A stretch of DNA of 64,000 bases from assembly GCA_000499405.2 (NCBI GenBank), contig HG738142.1, forward strand, positions 223,958 to 287,957, read 5' to 3'. This DNA comes from Onchocerca volvulus. Lineage: Eukaryota; Nematoda; Chromadorea; Rhabditida; Onchocercidae. The position numbers were made by a program, and so were the translations under genes. The notes under the pieces are model-generated. The model searched no databases. It saw only the letters and a program-made list of their open reading frames with translations, and was not told the origin of the DNA. Positions within the stretch are counted from its first letter, which is position 1; every line of letters starts with the position of its first letter. Shown here piece after piece: positions 60,756-64,000 of the stretch.

Positions 60756-63243
60756 ATGCAACAAATGCTACCTGCTCATAAAGATAAAGCAAAAATATTT
60801 CATTTCACTGGAGAATCTACTTCGAAACCGGTAGAACATTTAAAAAAAAAAGAAAAAAAAAGATTCCAAGCAGCATTTGAAATGTCTTTTGCAAGCATAA
60901 GCAAGTTTTCAGTAAAACTTGATATTGAAATGAAATGAAACAAATCATAACTTTTGTTTACTTAAACTTTTTCCAAATAAATGACATATGCCTGTATGGT
61001 AAAAAGATGTCAAAGGTCATGATCTCATTTTTCTACATACTAACTTTCTTGTTCTTACCTTATTATTACATCTAATCAAGATTTGCGATTTCAAATTCGT
61101 TATTTCCTAGAAAGTTCATAAATTTCGTCCGCTACAATTTAATGAATCTATCATAATATACATGGAGCATGCGTCTTATAGTTCTACTTGGTATAGTAAA
61201 AGTGATTGCGTGTAAGTATTCGATATATAAATTTTTATGAGACAAATACGCATTTTACACAACAAATACGAGACAAATACGACAAATACACAACAAATTT
61301 TATGAGACAAATACGCAACAAATACGCATTTATGAGACAAATACGCCATTTTTAAACGTTTTTATTAGAAATGCAACTTTTATTTCGCATCTTTCAGCAA
61401 GATATTTTTATTTTTTCAGAATTGTTTTCAAATTTCTCGATGAGCAAGAATATGAAATAATTCGATTTACTATTATTCCCGGCCAAGCTGAAGTAAATTT
61501 TTTTTTTTTTATTTTATGACATCTAAATTACATTTATAAAATACTTTATAGCATCAAAAATTGCAATCATAGTATTGTGAATTATTTTTTTTAGCAACAT
61601 CTGATCAATTTATTGACTTAGAATAGGTCGAATTAGGGCATAAATAATTTTTCAAATTATTATTTCAATTTTTCTAGCATATTTCAACTAAAATATACCA
61701 TTTTGTTCATTTTCAGTATCAATTAACATGTGCTGGTCAACATACTGATTATGCTAAATTTGTTGACAATACACTGGATAAGAATTATGAATTTGAATTA
61801 ATATTTTCAAACGTTGGTATAATGGTATGCATTATTTGGAATAGTAAATGATTCATCCGATTATTTTCTGATTAATCATTAATTTTGAATCCGATTATTT
61901 TTTACTAATTTGGTCGTAATTTTCAAATTCGCAAAATCATTTTTAGCTCTTCAATATGGATAGATTTTATATCAAATCAACACATTGCGTTCATCGAATT
62001 CCTCATATTACCAAATTTATTCATACTGCAACTGGTACATTTGGATTTGAAGCAAAATTGATAGAGCGTCCGCTAAACTTCGTATGTATTAAGTGTTGAA
62101 TATTTTTCGTAACGAAATAATTCATCCTGTTAATTATCATTTTTTTACTTTTTTTTTTTTCTGAATGCGAAAATTTTTTCAGCGAATTCCCGATAACTGG
62201 ATTATTTCAAAGCCACTACCAATGAATCATAAAATTATCATCAATTATTATTCGGATGTGCAGAGCGTAATTACAATTCGATTGTTGGATAAAAATCAAA
62301 AAGAATTGTTTGTGGTAATTATAGATGATAAAGAACATGTAAGTATTTTTTTTAAGTTTATTTGCAAACAAGAAAATTCTGATTGTGATGGCATCTATAA
62401 ATCTAGGTAAAATTCTTTAATCTTCGATTAAACATTTTTTTTTTTTAATTAAAAATCTACAAATTTTTAAGGAACTTGAAGCAAGAAATATGATATTGGA
62501 ACCATGGAAAACGGCATGCATTACGAGATATAAGCAGCAACTTATAACATTGTCATTAAATAGGATTGAAATTAGCATGTATACAGATCGATTTCAGGTT
62601 TCAATTTTGATAATATGCAATAATTTGATCAACAATAGTTAATCTATGAATATGTATGATTAAACGACAGCTAAAAATATCATTTCAATCATCATTAGAT
62701 AAATGTGTAACGTTTTGTATGATTTTGACAGATCAATTATCAATATACAATAGAGGATATGCATCGTTTCAATCGATATTGAATAATTCACATTATGGAA
62801 AATCAGTCTGATATTTAACTTAAAAAAGTGGAAATTAAAATAACACAAAAAAAATTTTTTGTTGTCCATGCAAAATCGTTTTTTATTTAATCAGAAAATA
62901 TCTAACATTTATCAAATAAGCATAATGATCGATAAAAGAGTATTTATCAAAGTTGTTTACTTCTTAATTGAAGAAGAAATGACTAAAAGTAACAACAAGT
63001 TATTCATTTTTAAATCCTTCAAAATCATTCATTCATTCATTTGATTTGGTTACGACCACTTATTTTTTTTTTTAGATTATTTTGCGAGCACCTACCGATG
63101 AAGATATGAAGGATACGTTAGAATGCATAGCTTACAATCGTATAATAAATCCTGATGATATTCAATTTATTACTTTTGATTCAACAAATAAGAATGCAGT
63201 TCTTTATTCTTATTTCATAAAGCCGATACGAGCTTACATATAA
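60756..63243 (+). CDS. unknown multi-exon protein, at least 340 residues
   Basis: Eight exons: 60756-60911, 61111-61211, 61420-61492, 61717-61824, 61947-62081, 62183-62338, 62472-62597 and 63076-63243. All junctions are in phase with GT-AG sites, and they sum to 1023 nt. The start at 60756 is the first in-frame ATG, but an earlier hydrophobic stretch without ATG precedes it, so an N-terminal exon may be missing. Readable blocks: FRPLQFNESIIIYMEHASY, FKFLDEQEYEIIRFTIIPGQ, YQLTCAGQHTDYAKFV, YEFELIFSNVGIMLFNMDRF, STHCVHRIPHITKF, FGFEAKLIERP, KIIINYYSDVQSVITIRLLD, KTACITRYKQQLITLSLNRI, IILRAPTDEDMKDTLECIAY, ending FIKPIRAYI-stop. Strand-like alternation of polar and hydrophobic residues suggests a beta-sandwich, perhaps lectin-like, but no known motif is clear. 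The family is not recognised. Confidence 0.7.
61230..61350. repeat. short tandem repeat GAGACAAATACGC in intron 2
   Basis: The unit (G)AGACAAATACG or ACAACAAATACG recurs about nine times between 61234 and 61345, with interspersed CATTTTACA or CATTTATGA segments. It lies in the intron between exons 2 and 3 of the unknown gene and leaves the splice sites intact. Confidence 0.65.
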
Positions 63244-64000
63244 GCCTCTGTCAATGATATTTCTGTGAATCTTTCTTTGATATTCAACTAATATTATTAT
63301 CTTCTTGCGACATAAATTATTATTATTTCGAATTTGTTAGCTTAAAAATCATCTGTTGTGAAAATTGTGAAAAATGCAAATATGTAAATTGTAAAGGGAA
63401 ATGCGAAATATAATAAATTATATGTTGAAATTAATAGAAATTATAATATAAAGCGTATTTAAATAATAATGAAATTATCTAATTCTTCACAAATGTACGT
63501 GATATCAAATTAACTGATTAAAGTATTTACTGAAAAATTAATTTAAACATAGATTCATTTAAATATAGATTCATTTGAACAATCAATAAATCAAATGATT
63601 ATTAGAATGGGTAGCAATATATGTAATCAGAAATAGCCAATGAATACTTCGTTCGTTGTTATAGAACACTTTCAATTGAAAAATTACTATAACATTTGCA
63701 AAATTTTACTATAAAAAATAAAATGAGTGGTGTAAAAAATTAGATTACAGTCATAAATTTCTACAGTAAATTCACTGGAACTGACATTCTTTGTTTGCAG
63801 ATAAAAGCATAGAAACATCATAAATTTGATTGAAATTTCTAAAAGCGATCGAAATTAACTGAATTTCTAATCATTGAATATTAATGTTATTGAGATATCG
63901 AAAGCAGCAACGATATTTCCAAATTCGGTTATATAAAATTGAAAAATTTGTCGTTAAAAATGGATTATCACACTTCTTAATCTGTTAAGATTACATTATT
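63244..64000. other. 3' flank of the last gene, no further gene seen
   Basis: AT-rich sequence after the stop codon, with AATAAA-like signals near 63410 (TATAATAAATTATATG) and 63585. No exon with convincing splice sites was found before the window ends. Confidence 0.45.

Noticed and set aside
1..64000. CRISPR arrays, rRNA, tRNA genes or a nuclear copy of an endosymbiont genome
   Set aside because: No regularly spaced direct repeats, no conserved rRNA segments, no clear tRNA cloverleaf, and no GC-richer bacterial-type coding block was seen.

Overview
The window looks like nuclear DNA of an AT-rich nematode, probably a clade III (spirurid or filarial-like) species; that placement is an inference. 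Three things support it: many short coding exons split by introns ending in TTTCAG-like acceptors, protein families typical of nematodes (a cell-fusion protein of EFF-1/AFF-1 type, a transthyretin-like exon, an arylalkylamine-type GNAT acetyltransferase), and decayed BEL/Pao LTR elements and Helitrons. No bacterial operon, rRNA, tRNA or CRISPR array was seen. Because genes are spliced, most long open frames are noise, and the gene models here were built by matching exon phases by hand.

Layout. Positions 1-20,650 are gene-poor, full of A and T tracts, microsatellites and short tandem duplications, with only weak candidate exons. Positions 20,670-29,260 hold a nest of broken BEL/Pao retroelement pieces (LTRs in both orientations and a minus-strand gag with a CCHC knuckle), with one orphan transthyretin-like exon and an unexplained minus-strand coding-like stretch inside it. 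Positions 29,521-33,490 hold eight exons of a secreted or membrane protein that I read as an FF-type cell fusogen; its 3' part is not found, and retroelement debris follows directly. Positions 36,400-40,050 hold Helitron termini and a decayed Helitron helicase.

The right third is gene-rich, with all genes on the plus strand: a five-exon GNAT acetyltransferase (42,829-46,910; intron 1 carries an antisense dead Helitron), a 16-exon gene for a secreted 851-residue cysteine-rich protein with repeated CCC motifs (47,391-57,863; all 15 exon junctions are in phase), and an at least eight-exon gene of unknown family (60,756-63,243). The two in-phase models and the two single-base splice-junction defects in the other genes are the most useful results. 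The CCC-module protein and the inverted Helitron-terminus pairs are the best candidates for something undescribed.
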